DNA from: Candidatus Woesearchaeota archaeon
GTDB taxonomy: Archaea; Nanobdellota; Nanobdellia; Woesearchaeales; ARS49
NCBI GenBank assembly: GCA_019322895.1
Contig: JAHWHZ010000001.1
Span: 248,001 to 312,000 of the forward strand
Length of the DNA: 64,000 nt
Reading direction: 5' to 3'
Position 1 is the first letter of the stretch; the number at the start of each line of letters is the position of its first letter. Positions 57,342 to 64,000 of this stretch are shown here, one piece after another. The notes beneath the pieces were generated by a model. The model saw nothing but the letters and a program-made list of their open reading frames with translations. It made no database searches and had not been told where the DNA came from. The position numbers and the translations under genes are program-made.

Positions 57342-58319
57342 TTAATTAGCAGTTGAATAAAATCCTTCTTTGCTTGATATCTCGTCTGCAGACCTGTGCT
57401 CTACATGCTTTTTCTTGACTGTGTTTATTGATAACAGGTCATAAAGCACAATTTCATTAGGCTGGTCATTGATAAAAGATTGAATCTTCACAGGAAGCCC
57501 GATTGTTTCATCATAAAACATTATCACTTGTTTATTGCTGTCCATGTATTCAAGCCTTTTAACTTTCCTTGGCCCCAGGTAATAATATCCAGTCTCTGTC
57601 TTTACTTCTGGATCAAGCGTATATACTTCAAACAGCCATTCGTCTGGTTTCTTGGTGTAGAATTGTCCATAGCTTACTGGGAATGGGATGTCTATGATGT
57701 CTAATTCTGCACATCTTCTTTTGCCAAGCCGCGGATCATTGCCTTCACAATAACCTGTTGCAGTTTTATTTAATATATCCAGATATATTGTATCTACCAC
57801 GAACAAAGGATAATCCTTGCCTTGTATCCGCTGGTTCACAAACTGTCTTGATTCAGAAAGTTTTATCTTGATATGATTGCCGTAAATAAAATACCAGTCA
57901 CTATTATGATTATATTTGTAGCTCTCTACCTCTTCAGTGTATGTTTTCATCAGGCTCTTCAATAGGTCAGAAGCATCAATTGATCCTGTTGTCTTCTCAA
58001 ATTCTTCTATATCCTCTTCAGTCACTTCTGCTGTTACTGTTCCTGTTATCTCCTGCTTTATTTCTTCTTTTTCTTCTTTTGGCTTTTCTTTTTTCTTTGA
58101 AGTATCTACTTCAATGGGCTCTTTTTCCTCAACAAATATCTCTGCTTCTTTTTCTTCTGTCTCATTTTGCTCAGAATCACAGACATTATCATCATCTAAG
58201 TCAATGCAGCAGCCACCGTCTTTTGGAATAAACGGCTTCTCGCAGTCCTGTACAGCAGGCCCGCAGCTGACTAACAGAAGTAATGCGCAAATCAATGCAA
58301 ATAGTATAAGCTTCCTCAT
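57342..58319 (-). CDS. Lipoprotein, 325 residues
   Basis: A signal with lipobox-like LLLLVSCGPA (Cys about 19) and a short Cys-rich segment (DCEKPFIPKDGGCCIDLDDDNVCDSEQ), then a Glu/Lys-rich linker (about 55-110) and a folded domain (about 125-310) with many strands (WYFIYGNHIKIKL, VDTIYLDILNKTATGYCEG, YYLGPRKVKRLEYMD). The domain recalls outer-membrane-lipoprotein sorting-like folds, but the assignment is weak. TATTTAAAT lies about 27 bases upstream. Convergent with MEMO. Confidence 0.7.
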   Translation of the reverse strand: MRKLILFALICALLLLVSCGPAVQDCEKPFIPKDGGCCIDLDDDNVCDSEQNETEEKEAEIFVEEKEPIEVDTSKKKEKPKEEKEEIKQEITGTVTAEVTEEDIEEFEKTTGSIDASDLLKSLMKTYTEEVESYKYNHNSDWYFIYGNHIKIKLSESRQFVNQRIQGKDYPLFVVDTIYLDILNKTATGYCEGNDPRLGKRRCAELDIIDIPFPVSYGQFYTKKPDEWLFEVYTLDPEVKTETGYYYLGPRKVKRLEYMDSNKQVIMFYDETIGLPVKIQSFINDQPNEIVLYDLLSINTVKKKHVEHRSADEISSKEGFYSTAN

Positions 58320-58404
58320 GAAAACAATTCATGCCAGCAGGTATTTAAATTTTTCCAAAAAGTATATATACTCCTGGGTATAGTCATAAATAGGTGATTA
58401 AAAA

Positions 58405-60120
58405 GTGAAAAATCTTGAGATTGCCAAAATTTTTTTTGAGATGGCAGACATCCTGGATATGCAGGGTGTGGAATGGAAGCCGCGGGCATACAGGAGAGCT
58501 GCGCAGGCTATTGAGACCAGTTCTAAGGATGTTGAAACAATATATAATCAAGGAGGCTTAAAAGCTCTGCAGGAAATTCCAGGCGTAGGCGTTGCTATTG
58601 CAAAAAAGATTGAGGAATTCATCAAGACAGGAAAAGTAAAGGAATACAATCGCATGAAAAAAGGCATTCCTCCTGGTGTGGAAAAAATGATGCACATTCC
58701 TGGTATGGGTGCAAAAAAAGCGCTTGTTTTGTATAAGAAGCTCAAGATAAAGTCTATCAAGGACCTTGAGAAAGCTGCAAAAGCAGGGAAAATCAGGAAA
58801 CTTCCAAGATTCGGGGCAAAAAGCGAGGAAGATATACTGCGCGGAATAGGGATATTCAAGACTGGCTTGAAAAGAATGCTTCTTGGAAAAGCCTGGCCAA
58901 TTGCGCAGGAAGTGATCTCTAATCTTAAGAAAGTCCGAGAAATAAAGAAAATAAGTCTTGCTGGAAGTGCAAGGCGCAGGAAAGAGACTGTAGGGGACCT
59001 TGATATTCTGGCTGTTTCATCAAATCCAAAAAAAGCAATGGATTTTTTTACAAAGATGCCTGCTGTTGCAAATATCATCGCAAAAGGCCCTACAAAGTCA
59101 TCCATACGGCTGAATGAAGGCATCAATTGTGATTTCCGCGTTGTGGAAGAAAAGAGCTTTGGATCTGCAATGCAGTATTTTACTGGCTCTAAAGATCATA
59201 ATATACGCTGCAGGCAGATTGCAATCAAGAAAAAACTCAAGCTTAATGAGTATGGCTTGTTCAGTGTAAAGACAAAAAAATACATCTGTGGAAAAACAGA
59301 GACAGAAGTTTACAAAAAGCTGGGAATGCAGTATATTCCTCCAGAACTAAGGGAAAATCGCGGGGAAATCGAAGCTGCCTTGAAAAACAAGCTTCCAAAA
59401 CTCATTGGTTATAAAGATATCAAGGGAGACTTGCAGATGCATACAAAATACAGTGATGGAGTCAATACAATTGAACAGATGGCAAGAAAAGCTATGCAGA
59501 TGGGCTATGAATATATTGCAATAACAGACCATAGCAAAAGTGAAAAGATTGCCCATGGAATGACTGAAAAGCAGCTGACAAAATATCTTGCAGAGATTGA
59601 CAAGATAAACAAGAAGATTAAAGGAATCAAAATATTGAAAGGATCAGAGGTGGATATTCTGCCAGACGGCTCTCTGGATTATTCAGATGCTTACCTGAAA
59701 AAATTAGACGTGGTTATTGCTGCTGTTCATTCAAGATTCAAGAGCTCGCAGGCTGAGATGACAAAGAGGATACTAAAAGCATTGGAGAACAGGTATGTCA
59801 ATATCCTCGCGCATCCTACTGGCAGGGTGATAAATGCCAGAAGGCCTTATGCAATCAATCTGGACAAAGTTTTCGATGCCTGCAAGGCAAATAATGTCTG
59901 GCCTGAAATCAATGCCTTTCCATCAAGGCTTGACTTGAATGATGCGAATACAAAAGAGGCAATAGAAAGAGGTGTAAAACTCACGATTAATACAGACAGT
60001 CACAGCACAGACCATCTGCGGTATATGGAATTTGGTATTGCTACTGCCAGAAGAGGGTGGGCAAGAAAAAGAGACATAATAAATTCTTTGCCCTGGAAAA
60101 AGTTCGAAAAGCTTTTATAA
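58405..60120 (+). CDS. polX: DNA polymerase X family protein with PHP exonuclease domain
   Basis: 571 residues, a PolX of the bacterial/archaeal type for gap-filling repair. Helix-hairpin-helix motifs (EIPGVGVAIAKKIEEF and HIPGMGAKKALVL) precede the nucleotidyltransferase core with GSAR at about 187 and catalytic Asp198 and Asp200 in VGDLDIL, third Asp243 in NCDFRVV. The PHP domain (about 340-571) keeps LQMHTKYSDG, ITDHSKS, GSEVDIL, AVHSRF, LAHPTGR, EINAFP and NTDSHS, so the 3'-5' exonuclease is probably active. Start GTG 58405 after GGTGATTAAAA. Confidence 0.94.
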   Translation: MKNLEIAKIFFEMADILDMQGVEWKPRAYRRAAQAIETSSKDVETIYNQGGLKALQEIPGVGVAIAKKIEEFIKTGKVKEYNRMKKGIPPGVEKMMHIPGMGAKKALVLYKKLKIKSIKDLEKAAKAGKIRKLPRFGAKSEEDILRGIGIFKTGLKRMLLGKAWPIAQEVISNLKKVREIKKISLAGSARRRKETVGDLDILAVSSNPKKAMDFFTKMPAVANIIAKGPTKSSIRLNEGINCDFRVVEEKSFGSAMQYFTGSKDHNIRCRQIAIKKKLKLNEYGLFSVKTKKYICGKTETEVYKKLGMQYIPPELRENRGEIEAALKNKLPKLIGYKDIKGDLQMHTKYSDGVNTIEQMARKAMQMGYEYIAITDHSKSEKIAHGMTEKQLTKYLAEIDKINKKIKGIKILKGSEVDILPDGSLDYSDAYLKKLDVVIAAVHSRFKSSQAEMTKRILKALENRYVNILAHPTGRVINARRPYAINLDKVFDACKANNVWPEINAFPSRLDLNDANTKEAIERGVKLTINTDSHSTDHLRYMEFGIATARRGWARKRDIINSLPWKKFEKLL

Positions 60121-60141
60121 TACAATAAGAAATGTGATATC

Positions 60142-60417
60142 ATGGCATTCAAAGAAGTTATAAAGAAAAAAGTGCCCGGATATGTCCAGGCAACTCCTGA
60201 ATTCAATGTATTTCTTGCATTGGTGAAGAAAGAAAACATCAAAGGTCCTGCATCATTAAGGACATATCTTGACGCAAATATCAAGAAAATCAAAACAGAC
60301 ATCAAAGAGATGAACAAGGCAAATAAAGAAGGAACCATGACAAGGCGCCTCAGGCCTATGACAAAAAAGCTTGATTTCTTGATGCTGGTCAAAAATAAAA
60401 TCCTGAAGTATTTTTGA
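60142..60417 (+). CDS. Hypothetical 91-residue basic protein in the polX cluster
   Basis: No family recognised. A small basic helical protein: KKKVPGYVQATPEFNVFLALVKKENIKGPASLRTYLDANIKKIKTDIKEMNKANKEGTMTRRLRPMTKKLDFLMLVKNKILKYF. It follows polX by 21 bases and its stop abuts the phosphoesterase start, so it probably belongs to the same repair operon. Confidence 0.6.
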   Translation: MAFKEVIKKKVPGYVQATPEFNVFLALVKKENIKGPASLRTYLDANIKKIKTDIKEMNKANKEGTMTRRLRPMTKKLDFLMLVKNKILKYF

Positions 60418-60419
60418 AA

Positions 60420-60779
60420 ATGCCAATCTTTGTTGTTCATAAGCATCATGCAACCCATCTTCATTGGGATTTGCGCCTGTCAATGCGAGGTGTTCTTAAG
60501 TCCTGGGCAGTTCCAAAGCAGCCTCCGTTAAAAAAAGGCATCAAGCGCCTGGCTGTTCAAGTGACAGACCATCCGCTCTCTTATGCAAAGTTTGAAGGAA
60601 CCATCCCTAAAGGACAGTACGGCGCAGGAAAAGTGAAGATTTGGGACAAGGGGACTTATTCTCTCGTCGAGAAAACAAAGAACAAGATAATTGTGAACTT
60701 CAAGGGAAAAAAGCTCAAAGGAGAGTATTGCCTGATTCTGTTTAGGCCGCCCAAGAACTGGCTGTTTTTCAAGAAATAA
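60420..60779 (+). CDS. LigD-type 3'-phosphoesterase
   Basis: 119 residues, the stand-alone form of the 3'-phosphoesterase domain of bacterial LigD, which trims 3' ends (ribonucleotides or phosphates) before ligation. The metal and catalytic residues appear in PIFVVHKHHATHLHWDLRLSMRG, TDHPLSYAKFEGTIPKGQYGAG and GKLKGEY-like KKLKGEYCLILF. ATG 60420 is chosen from the family start. Stand-alone archaeal versions are known. Adjacent to polX, suggesting a double-strand break end-processing unit. Confidence 0.92.
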   Translation: MPIFVVHKHHATHLHWDLRLSMRGVLKSWAVPKQPPLKKGIKRLAVQVTDHPLSYAKFEGTIPKGQYGAGKVKIWDKGTYSLVEKTKNKIIVNFKGKKLKGEYCLILFRPPKNWLFFKK

Positions 60780-60792
60780 GAGATGACTTTTG

Positions 60793-61134
60793 ATGATAAG
60801 GAATATAACAAAGAAAACTGAAATCGCAAAAGATTTCAAGAAATGCAGAAGCATCTTGTCTAAAGCATTTGGTCTTATGCTTAAAAATAACATAACTCCT
60901 TTGGTTTTTATGTTCAAGAAAGAAAAATCAATCCCAATTCACACTCTTTTGGTCAGAAAGCCTATTGATTTGATATATTTAAACAGGCAGATGAAAGTTG
61001 TAGACCTTAAAGAAAGCCTCTTGCCGTATCGTTTCTACACGCCAAAGAGGCGGGCCATGTTTGTTCTTGAGCTTCCAGCAGGCTTTATAAGCAGATCAAG
61101 AACATCTATAGGGGATTTAGTAAACTTTAAATAA
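60793..61134 (+). CDS. DUF192-family protein
   Basis: 113 residues of DUF192: KAFGLMLKNNITPLVFMF (the usual RxxGLM block), IPIHTLLVRKPIDLIYLNRQMKVVDL, FYTPKRRAMFVLELPAG, all in the family order. Most DUF192 proteins are exported; this one has no signal peptide. Function unknown. It follows the phosphoesterase gene closely and may be co-transcribed. Confidence 0.88.
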   Translation: MIRNITKKTEIAKDFKKCRSILSKAFGLMLKNNITPLVFMFKKEKSIPIHTLLVRKPIDLIYLNRQMKVVDLKESLLPYRFYTPKRRAMFVLELPAGFISRSRTSIGDLVNFK

Positions 61135-61160
61135 CAACCAAGAATTCTGAGTATAGTATC

Positions 61161-61277
61161 GGGGACGTAGTATAACCTGGCTATTATTTCCGGCTCCAGT
61201 CATGGAGCGATGAGCCGCAAGGCAATGATTACTATGGAAGATACCGGACGATCGGGGTTCAAATCCCTGCGTCCCCA
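61161..61277 (+). tRNA. tRNA-Trp (CCA) with a 43-nt intron
   Basis: GGGGACG pairs with CGTCCCC, discriminator A. The anticodon stem TCCGG pairs with CCGGA and the loop begins CTCCAG, giving anticodon CCA. The T arm is CGGGG TTCAAAT CCCTG. About 43 bases follow position 37. The intron contains TGGAG, which can pair with the anticodon loop. It is shorter than many archaeal Trp introns, and no convincing C/D boxes for a guide RNA are seen. Confidence 0.88.
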
Positions 61278-61298
61278 CTTATATTCAACAAGTGCAAA

Positions 61299-62021
61299 AT
61301 GACTAAACTCAAGATTCTGCTTTTCAATATGGGTTATGGATTGGGGCTAGATGGCTCCACAAAAGATTATGCCCTTAAATGGTACAGATACTTACATTGC
61401 CCAAATAATATTAAAGAAAAGGTCCTCAAAGGAGTAAAAAGCCTTATCAAAAGTAAAAAGCCAGATATTTGCTGTCTTATTGAAATCGAAGGACCTCATG
61501 CAGATTATTTTAGCAAAGATTGCAGATATTTTGATATAACTAACAAATATGGTCCAAAAAGCACATTGTCAAAGCTTCCTAATTTTCGCAAAAAAAGTAA
61601 TGCTATTTTCTCTAGAAAAAAATATAAAATCAAGAGAAGATTCCTGAAAAATGGCACTAAAAAATTGCTTTATGAGATTTCTCTCCCAAAAGACGTTACT
61701 TTGTTCATGACACATTTTTCATTGTCAAGAAACACCCGCAAAAAACAGTTCACAGAAATAAAAAAACTTATTAAAAGCCAAAAAAAGGTTATTGTCTGCG
61801 GCGATTTCAATATTTTTAATGGTTTCAAGGAATTAGAACCTCTTTTGTCAAATACAGGTTTAAATATCGTCGGTAAAAACAACAAGACTTTCCCTGCATG
61901 CAACCCTAAAAAAGCACTAGACCTGTTCCTTTGCTCAAAAAAGATAAAAATTAAAAGCTGTAAAGTGATTAATAAGAAACTTTCAGACCACCTTCCAGTA
62001 ATGTTGGAAATAGAAATATGA
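61299..62021 (+). CDS. Endonuclease/exonuclease/phosphatase family protein
   Basis: 240 residues of the EEP fold (DNase I-like): KILLFNMGYGLG at the start (Asn), CCLIEIEG (Glu ligand), MTHFSLSRNTRKKQFTEI (His), VIVCGDFNIFNGF (GDFN) and LSDHLPVMLEIEI (SDH) are all present, so a metal-dependent phosphodiesterase is expected. The substrate may be DNA, an inositol phosphate or a lipid. It overlaps the CDP-alcohol transferase gene by ATGA, which hints at a link to lipid metabolism. Confidence 0.85.
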   Translation: MTKLKILLFNMGYGLGLDGSTKDYALKWYRYLHCPNNIKEKVLKGVKSLIKSKKPDICCLIEIEGPHADYFSKDCRYFDITNKYGPKSTLSKLPNFRKKSNAIFSRKKYKIKRRFLKNGTKKLLYEISLPKDVTLFMTHFSLSRNTRKKQFTEIKKLIKSQKKVIVCGDFNIFNGFKELEPLLSNTGLNIVGKNNKTFPACNPKKALDLFLCSKKIKIKSCKVINKKLSDHLPVMLEIEI

Positions 62022-62539
62022 AAAAAATAATCAATATTCCAAACACTCTTTCAATCTTGCGTTTAGTTTTTGGAATTTTAATCATCTTGCAGTTTGATTC
62101 TTGGCTTAAATATGTCTATCTTACTATCGCTATACTTCTTGATGCTTTAGATGGATATGCTGCAAGAAAACTTAATCAAGTGACAAAAATAGGCGGAATC
62201 ATTGACCCTGTGGTCGATAAAATATTTGTTTTGATGCTTTTCGTATTTATATATCTTAAGCTAAGCTTGCCTGTTTACTATATCCTATTTTTCTTCATAA
62301 GAGATATATTTACTATTCTTGCTTGGCTGTTTGTCTTAAAGAATGGCAAGGCTAGAAAATTAGAGGCAAAAGCAAGACTTTCTGGAAAGATAGTTACAGG
62401 TCTTCAATTTCTCACTCTGATCTTCTTGGTAATGAAAAATCTTTTATTAATTAAAATCGGAATGTATGCTATATTCATAGCAGCATTGATTAGTATTATT
62501 GATTATATTCAATATTACCGGAGGAAAACAAATGCTTAA
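62018..62539 (+). CDS. CDP-alcohol phosphatidyltransferase family protein
   Basis: 173 residues with about five membrane helices and the full active-site motif: DALDGYAARKLNQVTKIGGIIDPVVDK (spans about 43-69; shown here only by its Asp, Gly, Ala-Arg and paired Asp residues). It transfers a headgroup onto CDP-activated lipid, likely archaetidyl-headgroup synthesis given the following CarS gene. It overlaps both neighbours. Which headgroup is added cannot be told. Confidence 0.9.
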   Translation: MKKIINIPNTLSILRLVFGILIILQFDSWLKYVYLTIAILLDALDGYAARKLNQVTKIGGIIDPVVDKIFVLMLFVFIYLKLSLPVYYILFFFIRDIFTILAWLFVLKNGKARKLEAKARLSGKIVTGLQFLTLIFLVMKNLLLIKIGMYAIFIAALISIIDYIQYYRRKTNA

Positions 62540-63068
62540 CTTAATCATAAGTGTTTTTTGGTTTTTGCTGCCTGCAGGAATCGCCAATATGAGCCCGGTT
62601 TTATTTAAATGGCTTCCTTTTTTGGCAGTTCCTGTGGATTTTAACAAAAAATTCAGAAAAAAACCTATTTTTGGCAAGAACAAGACTTGGAGAGGGCTTG
62701 TCTGCGGCACCATAATAGCGATTCTAATAGTTTATCTGCAAAAATTGCTTTACCCATACATGCAGAGCTATTCTTTGGTTGACTATTCAACAACAAACGT
62801 GTTTTTGCTTGGTTTTTTGCTTGGTTTTGGCGCTTTACTGGGCGATCTTGTAGAAAGTTTTGTAAAAAGACAGAGAAATACTGCTCCTGGCAAGTCCTGG
62901 CCACCTTGGGATCAGATTGATTGGATTATTGGTGCATTGTTATTTTCCAGCTTCTTGGTGGCATTATCAGTATCAGAAATAATCATTGCATTTGTTTTGT
63001 TTGGACTGCTGCATCCATTGATTAATCTGCTAGGTTATGCATTAAGAATCAAGAAAAATAAGTTTTAA
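62532..63068 (+). CDS. carS: CDP-archaeol synthase
   Basis: 178 residues with four to five membrane helices. CarS activates digeranylgeranylglyceryl phosphate with CTP to make CDP-archaeol. Signatures: IANMSPVLFKWLPFLAVPVDF, GKNKTWRGLVCGTI, LGFGALLGDLVESFVKRQRNTAPGKSWPPWDQIDWIIGAL. ATG 62532 overlaps the stop of the preceding transferase gene. The pair indicates that this organism makes at least part of its own archaeal phospholipid. Confidence 0.94.
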   Translation: MLNLIISVFWFLLPAGIANMSPVLFKWLPFLAVPVDFNKKFRKKPIFGKNKTWRGLVCGTIIAILIVYLQKLLYPYMQSYSLVDYSTTNVFLLGFLLGFGALLGDLVESFVKRQRNTAPGKSWPPWDQIDWIIGALLFSSFLVALSVSEIIIAFVLFGLLHPLINLLGYALRIKKNKF

Positions 63069-63071
63069 TGT

Positions 63072-64000
63072 TTATTCTTCATTCAGCCATTTCATAACAG
63101 GCTTTCTTAGAATAAGAATTGCTATCAATACAATCAATAATATCACGCCGACAAGAACATATTTCAAATATCCGACATATTCCTTAGGAAACAATGTTTT
63201 CTTGACTACCAGTCTTACTGGATTGCTTTGTATCTCCCCGCCTTTGCCGTCTGAGGCTGTGAATGTTATTGTTCTCTGGCCAGACCATAAATAATCTGGC
63301 ATGAAGTATGCAGTGCCGTCTTTTACCCACACATTTATGTTAGTGACATCATTAAATGTGAATTCAAGAGTGTCTCCATCAGGATCATTGAAGTATTTCT
63401 TTAAGTCAAGGCTGTGCTGTGTATCTTGGTCCCACATCTGCGCAGGTATTCCTTTGACATGTATTGGAGAATCTGCAACTAATATTGCTGTGATTCCTCC
63501 GCCGATTACAGCGAGTATTATCAGGGCAAGCACTGCTATCCAGTATGGCTTGTATCTTTCTTTTGCACTTGTTTTTCCGACGATTGCAAACTGTCCAAAG
63601 CAGTCTGTGGTTGTCTTGTAATAGACATATTTGCTGTCAGCGCCTTCTCTTATTGTTTTCAGCTTGGTGTAGCTGCCACTTTTCAATAATGCCAATGCAA
63701 TGTCATTTTCTTTTACTTCTCTTTTCTTGAGCCATCTCTTGCTGACCTTGAACCTGTATCTGCTTTCTTTCACGTCAATATCCTGCACAGAGGATTTTAT
63801 CCTGAAATATTTGTATACAAAGTCTTTTGGATGCACGTATTTGGCATGCCTTGTTCTCCCTTGTTTTGCCGTGACTTTGACTCTTTTTGCAGGCGAATCC
63901 AGCTTAAAGCTCAGTTGATGCAGGCCTTTTCTCCAGTTGATATTCATCAAGAGCATTTCATTTGCCAGTACCAATCCTCTCCAGCGGGCAGTTACTTTTT
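63072..64000 (-). CDS. PGF-pre-PGF-like domain membrane protein, 5'-truncated by window edge
   Basis: At least 309 codons; the frame stays open to base 64000. The visible N-part (about 10-140) resembles a PGF-pre-PGF domain: FKLDSPAKRVKVTA, YRFKVSKRWLKKREVKENDIALALL and DSKYVYYKTTTDCFGQFAIVG. A membrane helix (about 155-178) follows, then a cadherin/Ig-like beta-sandwich (HSLDLKKYFNDPDGDTLEFTF and ITFTASDGKGGEIQSNPVRLVV) and a final helix. It is probably a surface protein; the region upstream is needed to see a signal peptide. Confidence 0.78.
   Translation of the reverse strand, partial: KVTARWRGLVLANEMLLMNINWRKGLHQLSFKLDSPAKRVKVTAKQGRTRHAKYVHPKDFVYKYFRIKSSVQDIDVKESRYRFKVSKRWLKKREVKENDIALALLKSGSYTKLKTIREGADSKYVYYKTTTDCFGQFAIVGKTSAKERYKPYWIAVLALIILAVIGGGITAILVADSPIHVKGIPAQMWDQDTQHSLDLKKYFNDPDGDTLEFTFNDVTNINVWVKDGTAYFMPDYLWSGQRTITFTASDGKGGEIQSNPVRLVVKKTLFPKEYVGYLKYVLVGVILLIVLIAILILRKPVMKWLNEE

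Noticed and set aside
61193..61236. C/D box guide RNA inside the tRNA-Trp intron
   Set aside because: GCGATGA and ATGATTA only loosely resemble box C and no CTGA box D is present; the intron is too short for a typical C/D guide.
1..64000. CRISPR array or integrated prophage
   Set aside because: No regularly spaced repeats with unique spacers and no capsid, terminase, integrase or Cas genes were found.

Overview
The window reads as chromosomal sequence of a small-genome archaeon, most likely a DPANN lineage close to Woesearchaeota or Pacearchaeota. Information processing is archaeal: ribosomal proteins L44e, S27e and S15, aIF2-alpha, Nop10, aEF1-beta, TFS, an archaeal GINS subunit, an ATP-dependent DNA ligase, XPD- and Hel308-type helicases, NucS, Trm1, TYW1, diphthine synthase and CDP-archaeol synthase. 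The DNA is AT-rich and densely packed, with many ATGA-type overlaps. Many genes have a TATA-like TTTAAA element about 25 nt before the start codon, which suggests leaderless mRNAs. A second class of genes has a clear GAGGTGA or GGGGTG Shine-Dalgarno sequence. The placement is inferred from gene content alone; no phylogeny was run.

Layout. 0-6 kb: end of a corrinoid adenosyltransferase, a GINS subunit, a translation and RNP operon (L44e, S27e, aIF2-alpha, Nop10, PAC2), enolase, PRPP synthase and a DUF2284 protein. 6-10 kb: four short membrane-anchored secreted proteins on the minus strand, a membrane protein, a Dph2 N-terminal fragment, tRNA-Asn, a PlsX-like protein and tRNA-Ile. 10-16 kb: a Hel308 helicase lacking its first RecA domain, an MnmC-like methyltransferase, a PHP protein, tRNA-Arg, and a complete bacterial RpoD-like sigma-70 factor. 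15-26 kb: DNA ligase, nitroreductase, ftsZ between unusual repeats and hairpins, a PDZ membrane protein, dphB, a LAGLIDADG protein beside an interrupted tRNA-Gln, MnmH, two NUDIX proteins, a lipoprotein and S15. 26-38 kb: a wHTH regulator, an XPD-like helicase, Trm1, FKBP, aEF1-beta, a 788-residue coiled-coil protein, RtcA, secreted proteins and a short NMD3. 38-50 kb: signal peptidase, TFS, NucS, dCMP deaminase, thymidylate kinase, TYW1, an MFS transporter, SpoIIM and a UbiB-like kinase. 50-64 kb: topoisomerase I, an exported Lon-like protease, a degenerate PP-loop protein, MEMO, PolX with a LigD-type phosphoesterase, tRNA-Trp, and two membrane-lipid genes.

Standing out. (1) A full-length sigma-70 factor with regions 1.1 to 4.2 lies next to a tRNA-Arg whose 3' end is duplicated just before it. 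(2) A family of about 92-nt intergenic elements occurs four times plus one remnant (near 1.05, 37.6, 39.7, 43.8 and 52.7 kb). Their closing stems differ in sequence but still pair, so they look like an undescribed structured RNA or a hairpin-forming mobile repeat. (3) Four of the five tRNA genes are interrupted, one of them in the T arm. (4) Several proteins appear truncated or split (Hel308, Dph2, NMD3, a Ctu2-like protein). (5) Several bacterial-type genes (sigma, PlsX, MnmH, LigD-type phosphoesterase, PolX) are embedded in the archaeal background.

How the genes work together. DNA replication and repair is heavily represented: GINS, ligase, Hel308 core, XPD, NucS, PolX with phosphoesterase, Topo I, and nucleotide supply by dCMP deaminase and Tmk. 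Translation and tRNA modification is the second theme: MnmC, MnmH, Trm1, TYW1, DphB and RtcA. The third is an elaborate cell surface: lipoproteins, signal peptidase, exported protease and FKBP, anchored small proteins, and lipid headgroup synthesis.
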